Below are positions 8,904 through 16,166 of a stretch of 49,761 bases of DNA, in pieces. Each line of letters begins with the position of its first letter. The first letter of the stretch is position 1. Source of the stretch: Lawsonibacter sp. (lineage in GTDB: Bacteria; Bacillota; Clostridia; Oscillospirales; Oscillospiraceae); the NCBI GenBank assembly GCA_022795855.1, contig JAAWHL010000008.1, positions 1 to 49,761 of the forward strand, read 5' to 3'. A model generated the notes under the pieces. That model saw nothing but the letters and a program-made list of their open reading frames with translations, ran no database searches and was not told the origin of the DNA. The position numbers and the translations under genes were made by a program.

Positions 8904-8912
8904 TGCTATAAT
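8904..8912 (+). promoter_or_regulatory. Extended -10 promoter of the tsaE-tsaB-upp operon
   Basis: TGCTATAAT is a perfect extended -10 element, with no good -35 at the right distance. The rodA promoter lies just to its left in the opposite direction. The transcript leader would be about 170 nt and contains the repeat element at 9001-9060. Confidence 0.6.
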
Positions 8913-9000
8913 CTTTTCAAAACCGGAAAACTTTGTGTGAACACGCCGGGCATCCGCTCCGGCCCGGGGGCCGGCTGAAGTCCGCCTGCCGGGCGGAACC

Positions 9001-9060
9001 TGAAGCAAAACGCGGTTTTGCGCAAAAAGTTCTTTTTTCTGCCAAGAAAAAAGGGTGAAC
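9001..9060 (+). repeat. Interspersed double-hairpin repeat (family B, copy 1)
   Basis: Two consecutive stem-loops: GCAAAAC/GTTTTGC, then CTTTTTTCT/AGAAAAAAG, followed by TGAAC. The same order and orientation occurs at 16091-16159, with different loop and stem details. Here the element lies in the leader of tsaE. Confidence 0.7.
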
Positions 9061-9087
9061 CACAACACCCCAAGGAGGCGTTCCCTG

Positions 9088-9513
9088 ATGGAATACACAA
9101 CCAACAGCGAGGCGGAGACCGAGGCGCTGGGCGAACGGCTGGGCCGGGTGCTCCGGCCGGGGACGGTGGTGGCCTACACGGGGGATTTGGGGGCGGGGAA
9201 GACCGCCTTCACCCGGGGGCTGGCCCGGGGGCTGGGCTGCCCGGAGCGGGTGACCAGTCCCACCTACACCGTGGTCAACGAGTACGAGGGGGGCCGTCTG
9301 CCCCTGTTCCACTTTGACATGTACCGCCTGGGCGGGCCGGAGGAGCTGTACGGCATCGGCTGGGAGGACTATCTGGCCCGGGGCGGCGTGTGCGCCGTGG
9401 AGTGGAGCGAAAACGTGTCCGAGGCCCTGGAGGAGGACGCGGTCCGGGTGGACCTGCGCCGGGGCGGGACGGAAAATCAGCGGCACATTGTGATCAGGGG
9501 GGCGGAAGTGTGA
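9088..9513 (+). CDS. tsaE: tRNA t6A synthesis ATPase TsaE
   Basis: A 141-residue ATPase needed with TsaB, TsaD and TsaC for threonylcarbamoyl-adenosine at position 37 of ANN-decoding tRNAs. Walker A is GDLGAGKTAFTRG, followed by the family motifs SPTYTVVNEY and HFDMYRL, and AVEWSE near the C-terminus. I chose the ATG at 9088 because AAGGAGG lies 9 nt before it. The ORF start at 9055 has none. The gene overlaps tsaB by GTGA, implying coupled translation. Confidence 0.95.
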   Translation: MEYTTNSEAETEALGERLGRVLRPGTVVAYTGDLGAGKTAFTRGLARGLGCPERVTSPTYTVVNEYEGGRLPLFHFDMYRLGGPEELYGIGWEDYLARGGVCAVEWSENVSEALEEDAVRVDLRRGGTENQRHIVIRGAEV

Positions 9514-10217
9514 AAATTTTAGCGCTGGAATCCTCGGCTGCCGCCTGCTCGGCGGCCCTGTGCGAGGACGGGACCCTGATTGCCCAGAGCTGGCAGTGCA
9601 GCGGCCTGACCCACAGCCGCACCCTGCTGCCCATGGTGACGGACATGCTGAAAAACTGCGGGGTCCCCCTGTCCCAGGCGGAGGTAATCGCCGTGGCGGC
9701 GGGGCCCGGTTCCTTTACCGGCGTGCGCATCGGCGTATCCGCCGCCAAGGGGCTGGCCTGGGCGGGGGACAGGCCCTGCGCCCCCTGCTCCACCCTGGAG
9801 TCCATGGCCTGGCCTCTGGCCCATCTGGAGGACAGGGTGATTGTCTGCGCCATGGACGCAAGGCGCAGCCAGGTCTACAACGCCCTGTTCCTGGCCCGGG
9901 GCGGCGCACTGGAGCGGCTGTGTCCCGACCGGGCCGTCTCCCTGGAGGAGCTGGGGGAGGAGCTGAAAAAAATCGAAAAAGCCAAAATCGTGGTTGGAGA
10001 CGGGGCCAATCTGTGTTATAATACCCTACAGCAGCAGGGCGTTTCCCTGACCCTGGCGCCGGAGCACCTGCGTATGCAGAGCGCGTGGGGCGTGGCCCGG
10101 GCGGCGGCGGAGCTGGTCCGCAGGGGCGGCCTGGTCCCGGCGCAGGAGCTGACGCCGGTCTACCTCCGCCTGTCCCAGGCGGAGCGGGAGAGGCTGGAGC
10201 GGGAAAACGCAAAATAA
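9510..10217 (+). CDS. tsaB: tRNA t6A synthesis scaffold TsaB
   Basis: A 235-residue ASKHA-fold protein, partner of TsaD in t6A37 formation. The N-terminal MKILALESSAAACSAAL and the conserved AAGPGSFTGVRIG identify it. The start is a GTG inside the tsaE stop codon (GTGTGA). The usual rimI gene does not follow; instead upp begins 21 nt downstream, so the cluster is a tsaE-tsaB-upp unit. TsaD itself is not in the window. Confidence 0.95.
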   Translation: MKILALESSAAACSAALCEDGTLIAQSWQCSGLTHSRTLLPMVTDMLKNCGVPLSQAEVIAVAAGPGSFTGVRIGVSAAKGLAWAGDRPCAPCSTLESMAWPLAHLEDRVIVCAMDARRSQVYNALFLARGGALERLCPDRAVSLEELGEELKKIEKAKIVVGDGANLCYNTLQQQGVSLTLAPEHLRMQSAWGVARAAAELVRRGGLVPAQELTPVYLRLSQAERERLERENAK

Positions 10218-10238
10218 AACGGAAAAGGAGCAGCCGCC

Positions 10239-10874
10239 ATGTTTGACAGCAAAGTACACATTCTGGACCATCCCCTGCTCCAGCACAAGCTGGGCATCCT
10301 CCGGGACAAGAACACCGGAGTGAAGGAGTTCCGTGAAATTGTTTCCGAGGTCGCCGCGCTGGAGTGCTACGAGGCCACCCGGGACCTGCCCCTGGAGGAC
10401 GTGGAGATTGAAACGCCCATCGCCAAGGGCACCTTCAAGTGCCTGGCGGGCAAGAAGCTGGCCATTGTCCCCATCCTGCGGGCCGGCCTGGGTATGGTGG
10501 ACGGCATTCTGAACCTGGTGCCCTCCGCCAAGGTGGGCCACATCGGCCTGTACCGGGATCCGGAGACCCACCAGCCCGTGGAGTACTACTGCAAGATGCC
10601 TGACGACATCGACCAGCGGGACGTGATTGTCCTGGATCCCATGCTGGCCACCGGCGGTTCCGCCGTGGCGGCCATCCAATTCATGAAGAATTACGGCTGC
10701 CAGCACATCAAGCTGATGAATATCCTGGCCGCCCCCCAGGGGATTGAGGCGGTGCGCAAGGCCCATCCGGACGTGGACATCTACGTGGCCGCGGTGGACC
10801 CGGAGCTGAACGGCCACGCCTATATCGTCCCCGGCCTGGGCGACGCGGGCGACCGTATTTTCGGCACAAAATAA
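10239..10874 (+). CDS. upp: Uracil phosphoribosyltransferase
   Basis: Converts uracil and PRPP to UMP in pyrimidine salvage. It has 211 residues. The PRPP-binding loop is [16 protein letters not shown] and the uracil-binding C-terminus is [26 protein letters not shown] precedes the ATG. It is the last gene of the tsaE operon. Its TAA stop directly abuts a family A repeat element, whose AGGACCTG begins with the last A of the stop codon. Uracil uptake is probably provided by uraA further right. Confidence 0.97.
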   Translation: MFDSKVHILDHPLLQHKLGILRDKNTGVKEFREIVSEVAALECYEATRDLPLEDVEIETPIAKGTFKCLAGKKLAIVPILRAGLGMVDGILNLVPSAKVGHIGLYRDPETHQPVEYYCKMPDDIDQRDVIVLDPMLATGGSAVAAIQFMKNYGCQHIKLMNILAAPQGIEAVRKAHPDVDIYVAAVDPELNGHAYIVPGLGDAGDRIFGTK

Positions 10875-10995
10875 GGACCTGCCTTCACAGCCGAATATGA
10901 CGCCCAGGTGAGGAGCTTTTCCGCCAGGTAAGGCATATTTTCGCAGGAATGCTTTTGCCCCTGTGAAATCTGCCTTGCCCGGCGGCGAAATTCCC
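10875..10995 (+). repeat. Palindromic interspersed element, family A copy 1
   Basis: Begins exactly at the upp stop codon with GGACCTG and contains GACGCCCAGGTGAGGAGC and TTTTCCGCCAGGTAAGGC. The right half (CTGCCTTGCCCGGCGGC then GAAATTCCCC) is an imperfect inverted copy of the left half, so the whole could fold into a long hairpin. It is clearly homologous to the element beside lrgB at 14124-14342. It may also serve as the 3' end of the upp transcript. Confidence 0.75.
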
Positions 10996-11046
10996 CGTCG
11001 TTCGGCATACTTCTAGATACTAAGCAGGCGCTGAGGGAGGACTGAT

Positions 11047-12183
11047 ATGGCATACTACATCAGCCTGTTTTCGCCGGAGACCTATTTCGCCTTTACAGCT
11101 TCCGAGAAAAATACGGCCGGCGTCAGGGAGCATCTGCAAAACGCGGCCTCCAGGGTCAGGCCCGGAGACAAGCTGGTCTGCTACCTGACAAAGCTGTCCC
11201 GCTGGGTGGGGATTCTGGAAGTAAAATCCCCCTGCTTCCTGGACAACACGCCCATTTTCCTGCCGTCTGCGGATCCCTTCAAGGTGCGGTTCCAGGTGTC
11301 CCCGCAGGTATGGCTGGCGCCTGAATATGGGATTCCGGTCCAGGAGAACGTCTGCTGGGAGCGCCTCTCCTTCACAAGGGAGCTGCCCCGAAACAGCACC
11401 GTCTGGACGACGATGTTCCGCAGGAGCTTGCGGGAGCTGCCGGAGGAGGACGGCTGCTGCCTGGAACAGCTGCTGACCGGGCAGGAGGCCGAAAAGGTCC
11501 GGTATGAGTTCTCCGCCGCCGACCGGAAAAATCTTCGGCCCTCCCTGGTGAACGCGGAAACCAGGCAAATCCCGGTTCTCATTCCCGAGGACGAGCCGGA
11601 ATCCAATCCTCACAGCGAGCCGGAATCCGATTCCGGAACCTGCGGCGGGCCGGAGGCCGGGCATACGCGGATACAGGCCCTTCTGGCGGAAATCGGCGCC
11701 GAGATGCGGTTCAAAATCTGGCTGCCGCGCAATGACCGGCAGCGGGTTCTTGCGGTATGGAACCCTCCTTCGGAGGGAGTCCTGCTGGACCGGCTCCCCA
11801 TGAATTTGGACCAGCTCACCATGAGGATGATTGAAAACATCGACGTGCTCTGGATTCGGCGCAGGGCGATTGTCCACGCGTTCGAGGTGGAGCACTCCAC
11901 ATCCATCTACTCCGGCCTGCTGCGCATGGCCGATTTGATGGCGGTCCACCCCAACCTGGCAATCAAGGCGCACATCGTGGCGCCCTTGAGCCGGCGCACC
12001 AAGGTGCTACGGGAGATTTCCCGCCCGGTGTTCTCCCTGATTGAGAGCGGGCCTATGTCCGAAACCTGTTCCTACCTGTCCTATGACGCGGTGGCGGAGC
12101 TGCGCAGTGAGCGAAACCTCCAGCACCTGAATGACAGCGTGCTGGAGGAGTATACGGAGTACGCGGCGGAGACGGAATTTTGA
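11047..12183 (+). CDS. EVE/PUA-like domain protein with putative restriction-endonuclease-like C-terminus
   Basis: A 378-residue protein. Residues 1 to about 150 look like an EVE/PUA-type base-reading domain (MAYYISLFSPETYFAF, then GDKLVCYLTKLSRWVGILEV). A Pro/Glu/Ser-rich linker (PEDEPESNPHSEPESDSG) spans about 180-200. The C-terminal part has IDVLWIRR followed by AFEVEHSTSIYSGLLRM, which could be a D...ExE variant of a PD-(D/E)XK nuclease core. That layout is known in modification-dependent restriction enzymes, so a solitary defence role is inferred. AGGGAGGAC precedes the ATG. It is a single gene bounded by a repeat element and a terminator. Domain calls are by eye and unverified. Confidence 0.55.
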   Translation: MAYYISLFSPETYFAFTASEKNTAGVREHLQNAASRVRPGDKLVCYLTKLSRWVGILEVKSPCFLDNTPIFLPSADPFKVRFQVSPQVWLAPEYGIPVQENVCWERLSFTRELPRNSTVWTTMFRRSLRELPEEDGCCLEQLLTGQEAEKVRYEFSAADRKNLRPSLVNAETRQIPVLIPEDEPESNPHSEPESDSGTCGGPEAGHTRIQALLAEIGAEMRFKIWLPRNDRQRVLAVWNPPSEGVLLDRLPMNLDQLTMRMIENIDVLWIRRRAIVHAFEVEHSTSIYSGLLRMADLMAVHPNLAIKAHIVAPLSRRTKVLREISRPVFSLIESGPMSETCSYLSYDAVAELRSERNLQHLNDSVLEEYTEYAAETEF

Positions 12184-12189
12184 ACTGGA

Positions 12190-12226
12190 AAATCCGGTGA
12201 AGAGGCTTTGCCTCCTCACCGGATTT
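12190..12226. terminator. Bidirectional terminator between the EVE-like gene and cdd
   Basis: AAATCCGGTGAAGAGG and CCTCCTCACCGGATTT form a 16-bp stem with one mismatch and a 5-nt loop, with A and T runs outside, between convergent genes. Confidence 0.85.
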
Positions 12227-12229
12227 GTT

Positions 12230-12628
12230 TCAGCAGTCCAGGGACTTGGGCCCGAAGCCGTGGGGCAGGAGCTGGGACAGGGGCACCCGGGCGAACTGGC
12301 CGTCCTGGCGGGCGGCCAGCACGATAAGCTCGGGGGCGAACTCGTACAGCATCTGCCGGCAGGCGCCGCAGGGCCAGCAGAAGTCCGTCCCCTGCCCGGC
12401 GATGGCGATGGCGGAAAAGCCGCCGGTGCGCCCCTCGCTGACCGCCTTGACCAGGGCGGTGCGCTCGGCGCAGATGGTGGAGCCGTAGGCGGCGTTCTCC
12501 ACGTTGCAGCCGGTAAAAACCGTGCCGTCGCCGCACAGCAGGGCGGCCCCCACGGGGAAGCGGGAATAGGGAACATAGGCGCGTTGTTCCATCTCAACGG
12601 CCAGAGCGACCAGTTCCTGGTCTGTCAT
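12230..12628 (-). CDS. cdd: Cytidine deaminase
   Basis: Deaminates cytidine and deoxycytidine to uridine forms in pyrimidine salvage. It has 132 residues, the normal size for the homotetrameric type. The zinc site is complete: TICAERTAL carries the first cysteine and the catalytic glutamate, and PCGACRQ carries the other two cysteines. I chose the ATG at 12628, which overlaps the upstream stop (TGATG) and has AAGGA at 9 nt. A GTG one codon upstream is an alternative. In many Firmicutes cdd sits beside era; here it is far from era and follows a membrane glycosyltransferase. Confidence 0.95.
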   Translation of the reverse strand: MTDQELVALAVEMEQRAYVPYSRFPVGAALLCGDGTVFTGCNVENAAYGSTICAERTALVKAVSEGRTGGFSAIAIAGQGTDFCWPCGACRQMLYEFAPELIVLAARQDGQFARVPLSQLLPHGFGPKSLDC

Positions 12629-14064
12629 CACAAATCATCCTTTCGCAGATTATAGAATCGTTCCGTCAAAGCGGCCAGGCCGAAGCCGGCCAGAAGGAAG
12701 ACGGCGGGCATCAGGAAATAGCGGTATCGGGACTGCACCTCCACAATCAGGTGGACGCCGTAGTAGCCGCACAGCAGAAAGGCCGGCAGCAGTGCCCCCT
12801 GCCCGCCGGAGCCCCGGCGCAGCAGCGCGGCCGCCCCCGCCAGGGCCAGGAGGAAGACGGCGGAATAGACCCCCTTGTCCCCGCTGCACAGCACCTGAAC
12901 CAGCTGATTTACCGTCGCCGGGCCGAACCGGCGCTGGCCGTCCAGATGGCCGAAGCCCCAGAACATATACTCCTCCGCCCCCCACATGACAGCGCTTTTG
13001 CGCACGGCCAGCCTGGCCAGAGCGGCGGGACCGGCCCCCAGGCGCTCCCGGACGGCCTGGCGCATGGCCTGGTCGGCCTCTTGGGCGGGGAGGGAGAGAA
13101 AACTGTCGTAGTCGGTGCGGTTCCAGCCGCCGCTGCTGTCCGGGTTCAGGCCCAGTACAAATTTCCACATGGGCTGGTTGTTGGTCAGCCCCTGGGGGTT
13201 CAGGCCGGACCAGACAATGGCCTGGGAGCACAGGGAAAAGACCAGAAAATACGTCCCGGCCAGAGCGGCCAGCTTTGCCGCGGCCCTGCCCCAGCGCTCC
13301 CTGTGAGTGAGCAGCTGTTCCACCGCCGCCCAGCACAGAGCGGCCAGGACCAGGATGATGCCGATGGGCCGCATGACGTTGCCCAGGGCGATGACCCCTC
13401 CGGCCAGAGCGGCCCGGGGCAGGGAGAGCTCCTTGCGGCCCAGGAGAATCCAGACGGCCAGATAGTAGAAGAAGGCGGCGATATGCTGGTTGGTCAGCAC
13501 GGCGGCCAGAAAGTAGGGCGCGGGGTACAGGGCGAACAGCAGGGAGGCCCCCAGAGCGGCCCGCCGGGGCAGCAGGCGCAGGGCGATGCGGAAGACCAGC
13601 ACGCCGGTCCCCCCCAGCCACACCGCGTTCATCACCTGCAGGGACAGCTGCCCCGGGCCGAAGAGGCGCAGCAGCAGGCTCTCATAAAAGACAAAGCCCG
13701 TCTGATAGGCCCAGTTGTAGTAGTAAACATTTTCCAAATAGTCCCGCCCGCCCCGGGCCATGTCCTGGGCGGCGGTGTACATGGTGCTGAAGTCCTGCAC
13801 CGGCTGGGCGCCAATGAGCAGAATCACCGCCATTGCCAGCCCGAACCGCACCAGAAACAGGGTGATGCAGGTGTTCCGGTCGCCCATAGGCCAGAACCGG
13901 ACCGCCAGAACCAGCACCGCCGCCGCGCACACCCCGCCTGCGGCGGAAATGAGCGGGTGGGAGCCCAGGGCGGCCAGGATGCTCTGGACCGAGATAACCC
14001 CGCAGAAGACGGCGGCGCACAGCAGACAGAACCGCTCGCACAGCCAGCTGGTTTTTCGCTCCAT
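12628..14064 (-). CDS. GT-C family membrane glycosyltransferase (GT39/ArnT-like)
   Basis: A 478-residue protein with about 10-12 hydrophobic segments. The first outer loop has an acidic motif (PVQDFSTMYTAAQDM) at the position used by GT-C glycosyltransferases for catalysis. A YYYNWAYQTGFVFYESLLL segment follows, and the C-terminus ends with SRYRYFLMPAVFLLAG. Such enzymes move sugars from polyprenyl-phosphate carriers to wall polymers, lipids or proteins. Acceptor and donor are unknown. GGAGG lies 9 nt before the ATG. It is translationally coupled to cdd, with no obvious functional tie. Confidence 0.75.
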   Translation of the reverse strand: MERKTSWLCERFCLLCAAVFCGVISVQSILAALGSHPLISAAGGVCAAAVLVLAVRFWPMGDRNTCITLFLVRFGLAMAVILLIGAQPVQDFSTMYTAAQDMARGGRDYLENVYYYNWAYQTGFVFYESLLLRLFGPGQLSLQVMNAVWLGGTGVLVFRIALRLLPRRAALGASLLFALYPAPYFLAAVLTNQHIAAFFYYLAVWILLGRKELSLPRAALAGGVIALGNVMRPIGIILVLAALCWAAVEQLLTHRERWGRAAAKLAALAGTYFLVFSLCSQAIVWSGLNPQGLTNNQPMWKFVLGLNPDSSGGWNRTDYDSFLSLPAQEADQAMRQAVRERLGAGPAALARLAVRKSAVMWGAEEYMFWGFGHLDGQRRFGPATVNQLVQVLCSGDKGVYSAVFLLALAGAAALLRRGSGGQGALLPAFLLCGYYGVHLIVEVQSRYRYFLMPAVFLLAGFGLAALTERFYNLRKDDL

Positions 14065-14123
14065 ATCAGAAACCTCCAGGGGATGGATTTTTGCCCAAGG
14101 TACAGTGGGAAAAGCGGCACGCT

Positions 14124-14342
14124 AAGAACCTGTATTCATAACCTCAAACGCACGCCTGGGCGGGCCCTTTCCTGCCGTCCTGCGTGAAATTTTTTTGAAA
14201 TATCGCATGGTTCTAAGCGGTTTCACCGCTTAGAACCATGGTATCCCCCTTGCGGGGCACCAAGGATTCCCGCGAAAATTTGCCTTGTCCGGCGGAAAAA
14301 TTCCTCACCCAGGCGTCATTTTCGGTTATGAATACAGGTCCT
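14124..14342. repeat. MITE-like palindromic element, family A copy 2 (full length)
   Basis: A roughly 219-bp element with inverted ends: AAGAACCTGTATTCATAACC at the left and GGTTATGAATACAGGTCCT at the right. In the centre is a perfect 15-bp inverted repeat (ATGGTTCTAAGCGGT, 3 nt, then its complement). The right end merges with the lrgB stop codon (TAG followed by GACCTG on the reverse strand). Related copies are at 10875, 15404, 16067 and 35591. No transposase is encoded, so it would be non-autonomous if mobile. Confidence 0.8.
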
Positions 14343-15021
14343 AAAAAAACAGCGCCAGAACGGATGTGAAAATGCCGCACACACAGATCGCGATGGAGCT
14401 CATGGCCCCCTGAAGGGACCCCAGCTCCATGGCCTTGGAGGTGCCGACGGCGTGGCTGCACGAGCCGATGGCCACCCCCTCGGCCGCCGGGTCGGTGATG
14501 CGGAACACCTTGGCGAACCAGGGGGCCAGGATGGCGCCCTCCACGCCGGTGATGACCACGGCGGCGGCGGTCAGGCCCTGGATGCCTCCGCCGCTCTCCG
14601 AGATGCCCAGGGCGATGGCGGTGGTGACGCTTTTGGGCAGCATGGAGGCGGTAAAAGCATCCCCGGTCCGGAACAGGCGGCACAGCAGCAGCACACAGCC
14701 GATGCTGGCGGCGCTCCCCGCCAGACAGCCCGCAAGCACGGGGAAAAAGTGCCGCTTCAGCACCGCCCGCTGCTGGTAGATGTTCAGGGCCAGCACCGCC
14801 GTGGCGGGGGAGAGCATCAGCTTGATCAGATCTCCGCCGGCGCTGTAGCGCTCCAGGGGGATCTGAAAGACCGTCAGCACGGCGATAATCAGCGCCGAGG
14901 CGGTCAGCACCGGGTTGCAGACCAGCAGCCCGGTCTTTTTTTGCAGCAGCACCGCCAGGCACCAGCAGGCAGCGGTGAGGAACAGCCCGAAAAAGGGGGA
15001 GGAGAGGACCGGATCAAGCAT
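14341..15021 (-). CDS. lrgB: LrgB-family membrane protein
   Basis: A 226-residue LrgB/CidB/YohK family protein with six or seven hydrophobic segments and the conserved blocks SMLPKSVTTAIALGISE and GSCSHAVGTSKAMELG. The family works with LrgA in murein hydrolase control and, in some species, in pyruvate or glycolate export. The ATG overlaps the lrgA stop by 8 nt, and AAGGAAGGGG precedes it. The stop codon is shared with the end of a family A element, which may have replaced the native 3' region. Confidence 0.93.
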   Translation of the reverse strand: MLDPVLSSPFFGLFLTAACWCLAVLLQKKTGLLVCNPVLTASALIIAVLTVFQIPLERYSAGGDLIKLMLSPATAVLALNIYQQRAVLKRHFFPVLAGCLAGSAASIGCVLLLCRLFRTGDAFTASMLPKSVTTAIALGISESGGGIQGLTAAAVVITGVEGAILAPWFAKVFRITDPAAEGVAIGSCSHAVGTSKAMELGSLQGAMSSIAICVCGIFTSVLALFF

Positions 15022-15385
15022 GTTTTTCCCCTTCCTTTCCCCGCAGAAGCCGCATCAGCAGCTGCACCGACCAGCCCGCAGCCAGATAGACCGCCGGCGT
15101 GACCAGCAGGGTGACGGCCAGGAAGGGGAGCAGACAGGCCTTCAGCGTCTCCGCGTGCTCCAGTGCGCCCACCAGGGAGGGGACGAAGAACAGCCCCATA
15201 TTGGCCGTCAGAAACTGCGAAACGTTCTGGATCTGCCGCTGCTTCACCGCGCCGGACAGCAGCAGGACCATCAGCAGCACCATAGCCGCCACGCTGGCCG
15301 GGAAGGGGACGGGCAGCAGGGAGACGGCCAGCTCCCCCGCCAGACAGACCCCGAAAATCAGGGCCAGCTCCTGTATGATATGCAA
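15014..15385 (-). CDS. lrgA: LrgA-family holin-like membrane protein
   Basis: A 123-residue protein with four hydrophobic segments, starting MHIIQELALIFGVCLAGELA and containing VPFPASVAAMVLLMVLLL. This is the LrgA/CidA holin-like family, partner of LrgB. The ORF track extends it to 160 residues, but the extra N-terminus is translation of a family A repeat (for example CRLGEEFF). I chose the TTG at 15385, which has GAGGTG 5 nt before it. A GTG at 15394 is possible. The repeat lies at its 5' edge, so insertion may have changed its start and promoter. Confidence 0.82.
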   Translation of the reverse strand: MHIIQELALIFGVCLAGELAVSLLPVPFPASVAAMVLLMVLLLSGAVKQRQIQNVSQFLTANMGLFFVPSLVGALEHAETLKACLLPFLAVTLLVTPAVYLAAGWSVQLLMRLLRGKEGEKHA

Positions 15386-15403
15386 ATGAAACACCTCAAA
15401 ACT

Positions 15404-15520
15404 GTCGAAAAATTCCTCGCCCAGGCGGCATCCCCGGTTATCAGGGCCTGTTTGAAAATTGCCCATACGTCCAACCGACAGGCCTTTTTCCGCCATTCTG
15501 CGCTGAATTATCCATCCCTT
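15404..15520 (-). repeat. Interspersed element, family A copy 3 (rearranged)
   Basis: The stretch AAAAATTCCTCGCCCAGGCG then CGGTTATCAGGGCCTG matches the right end of copy 2. The next segment (CAGGCCTTTTTCCGCC, TTCTGCGCTGAA) resembles the left interior of copy 2, so the copy looks shortened or rearranged. It lies directly upstream of lrgA. Confidence 0.6.
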
Positions 15521-15629
15521 TTACCTTTCGTGCTGATAAATATCCATCCATCTTCTCATCTGCCGAAATGACTGAGCTGGCAGTTATAACCGCCTGATAA
15601 ATGGGAAGCTGCGCTCATAGTTTTCATTG

Positions 15630-16007
15630 TCACATTGGGTCAATCGTGTGAAAGATACGTTTGACTCTGCCTTCCAAGTATAAAAACCTGAGCTGTAAAC
15701 GCAGGTAGACCAGTTCTCCGCCAGAGGTAAGGTCATACTCTGCATCAAAGCCTCCGGGGCGCTTATAAAACTCCACTTCATGATGGTACTCATATTGCGG
15801 GCGGAAATTGCAGGGAACGCCATACTCATCGAACGTATCAAAATCGTTCATGTCCAATGTCCCCTGAATGCACTCCCGGATTTCCTCTGTATCGTCCCAT
15901 TCCATTTCGTCCACACAGGACGGCAAATCCTCATATCTCTTTTCGTGAAGAACATGGAGAATGTCTTTTACCGTCTGAATGGCTGTTTCTTTTTCCTGCT
16001 CCGTCAT
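15630..16007 (-). CDS. Small acidic protein of unknown function in an AT-rich island
   Basis: A 125-residue acidic protein (MTEQEKETAIQTVKDIL). Its N-terminus is helical, it has an aromatic and acidic middle (YEYHHEVEFYKRPGG), and ends FHTIDPM. I do not recognise the family with confidence. The size and pattern recall immunity or SUKH-like proteins, but that is only an impression. GGGAGG precedes the ATG. Base composition is clearly richer in AT than all neighbours and the gene is bracketed by family A repeats, which suggests acquisition by transfer. Confidence 0.6.
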   Translation of the reverse strand: MTEQEKETAIQTVKDILHVLHEKRYEDLPSCVDEMEWDDTEEIRECIQGTLDMNDFDTFDEYGVPCNFRPQYEYHHEVEFYKRPGGFDAEYDLTSGGELVYLRLQLRFLYLEGRVKRIFHTIDPM

Positions 16008-16066
16008 AAAATGCCTCCCGCATAATTATCTGAAAAAATTCCGATTGATATCACAGCCAATTTTTC

Positions 16067-16088
16067 AAATGAGGCCTGAATACAGGTT
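16067..16088 (+). repeat. Interspersed element fragment, family A copy 5
   Basis: AATGAGGCCTGAATACAGGT matches the outer end of the copy 2 left arm and copy 4. It lies immediately before the family B repeat. Confidence 0.4.
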
Positions 16089-16090
16089 CA

Positions 16091-16159
16091 GAGCAAAACG
16101 AAGTTTTGCGCCAAAAATTTTCTTTTCATTCTTTTCTTTTTTAAAAGAAAAGAATGAAC
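16091..16159 (+). repeat. Interspersed double-hairpin repeat (family B, copy 2)
   Basis: GCAAAACGAAGTTTTGC stem, an A/T-rich joint, then a 14-bp stem CATTCTTTTCTTTT/AAAAGAAAAGAATG, followed by AAC. Same arrangement as 9001-9060. Here it lies at the 3' side of lysA and may act as its transcript end. Confidence 0.7.
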
Positions 16160-16166
16160 AACAGGC

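Noticed and set aside
12751-14187. 478-residue plus-strand ORF opposite the GT-C gene
   Set aside because: Antisense frame rich in Gln/Gly/Pro with no domain; the reverse-strand membrane protein explains the region.
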